DNA from: Macropodus opercularis
Taxonomy: Eukaryota > Chordata > Actinopteri > Anabantiformes > Osphronemidae
DNA length: 64,000 nucleotides
Direction of reading: 5' to 3'
Assembly (NCBI GenBank): GCA_030770545.1
Contig: CM061107.1
Location: forward strand, 9,227,001-9,291,000
The number at the start of each line of letters is the position of its first letter. Position 1 is the first letter of the stretch. The position numbers and the translations under genes were made by a program. This document shows, in pieces, positions 63,724 through 64,000 of the stretch. The notes under the pieces are model-generated. The model was given only the letters and a program-made list of their open reading frames with translations. It was not told where the DNA came from and did no database searches.

Positions 63724-64000
63724 CGTGTGCAAGCCTTTCTCATTCCCACGCTCCCAGGTCATTGTCAAACCCACAGGTGTCTCATCAATACACAAAAGGC
63801 ACCCGTTGCCCTAATGCAAGGACTCCAATGTTAAACCCACTATTATAATAAATGAGCAAATGACATTACCAACATTACCAGTGCAATGAATACCGTACAT
63901 ATAGACATGTGTCCTTAAATGTCTCTCTCAACTCCACATTTTAACCAACCTGCGGAAAGGTTCCAACGAAGCGCTGTGTGTAAACTGAGCACCACCTACA

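Noticed and set aside
1..64000. CRISPR arrays, operons or prokaryotic mobile systems
   Set aside because: No regularly spaced repeats and no long contiguous genes. All evidence points to vertebrate non-coding DNA.

Overview
This window looks like vertebrate, almost certainly teleost fish, non-coding DNA. There are no bacterial-type genes or operons. (TG)n/(CA)n microsatellites are very frequent. One decayed Tc1-like transposon has fish-type nested terminal repeats, a degenerate LINE reverse-transcriptase fragment is present, and three copies of a dispersed repeat common in teleost genomes occur at 25.0, 36.1 and 54.1 kb. Almost every open frame is short and in the range expected by chance. 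A 64 kb random sequence read in six frames should give several frames of about 140 codons, so ORF length alone supports nothing here.

The few protein-coding signals are single exons with splice sites, all on the + strand. Two have the form of first exons. One runs to 35040, a purine-rich leader followed by only six codons and a GTGAGT donor. The other is 51867-51992, 42 codons after a long GC-rich leader, with a GTAAGA donor. Both end in phase 0, so they could be alternative first exons of one long neural- or developmental-type gene lying to the right. Two further GC3-rich open segments look like exons, at 29151/29183-29304 and, more weakly, 26255-26353. I could not identify the product of any of them.

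Layout: 1-11 kb is repeat-spotted non-coding DNA. A LINE remnant lies at 11.1 kb and a Tc1-like remnant at 17.0-18.16 kb. Possible exons lie at 26.3 and 29.2 kb, a tRNA-like SINE head at 28.6 kb, and a repeat-associated hairpin at 32.3 kb. The candidate first exons are at about 34.5-35.0 and 51.2-52.0 kb. From about 36 kb to the end the sequence is non-coding, with microsatellites, CpG-dense patches (40.7, 45.0, 58.7 kb) and several AT-rich, homeodomain-motif-rich blocks. The clearest are 43.05-43.35, 50.56-50.89, 57.40-58.11, 59.69-59.93 and 62.94-63.11 kb. They resemble conserved non-coding enhancers, but conservation cannot be tested from one sequence.

Overall, the window reads as the intron-rich 5' part, or the flank, of a large regulated gene. 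I found no convincing evidence of a new multi-gene system. The most useful leads are the unidentified exons, the pair of putative promoters and the enhancer-like blocks.
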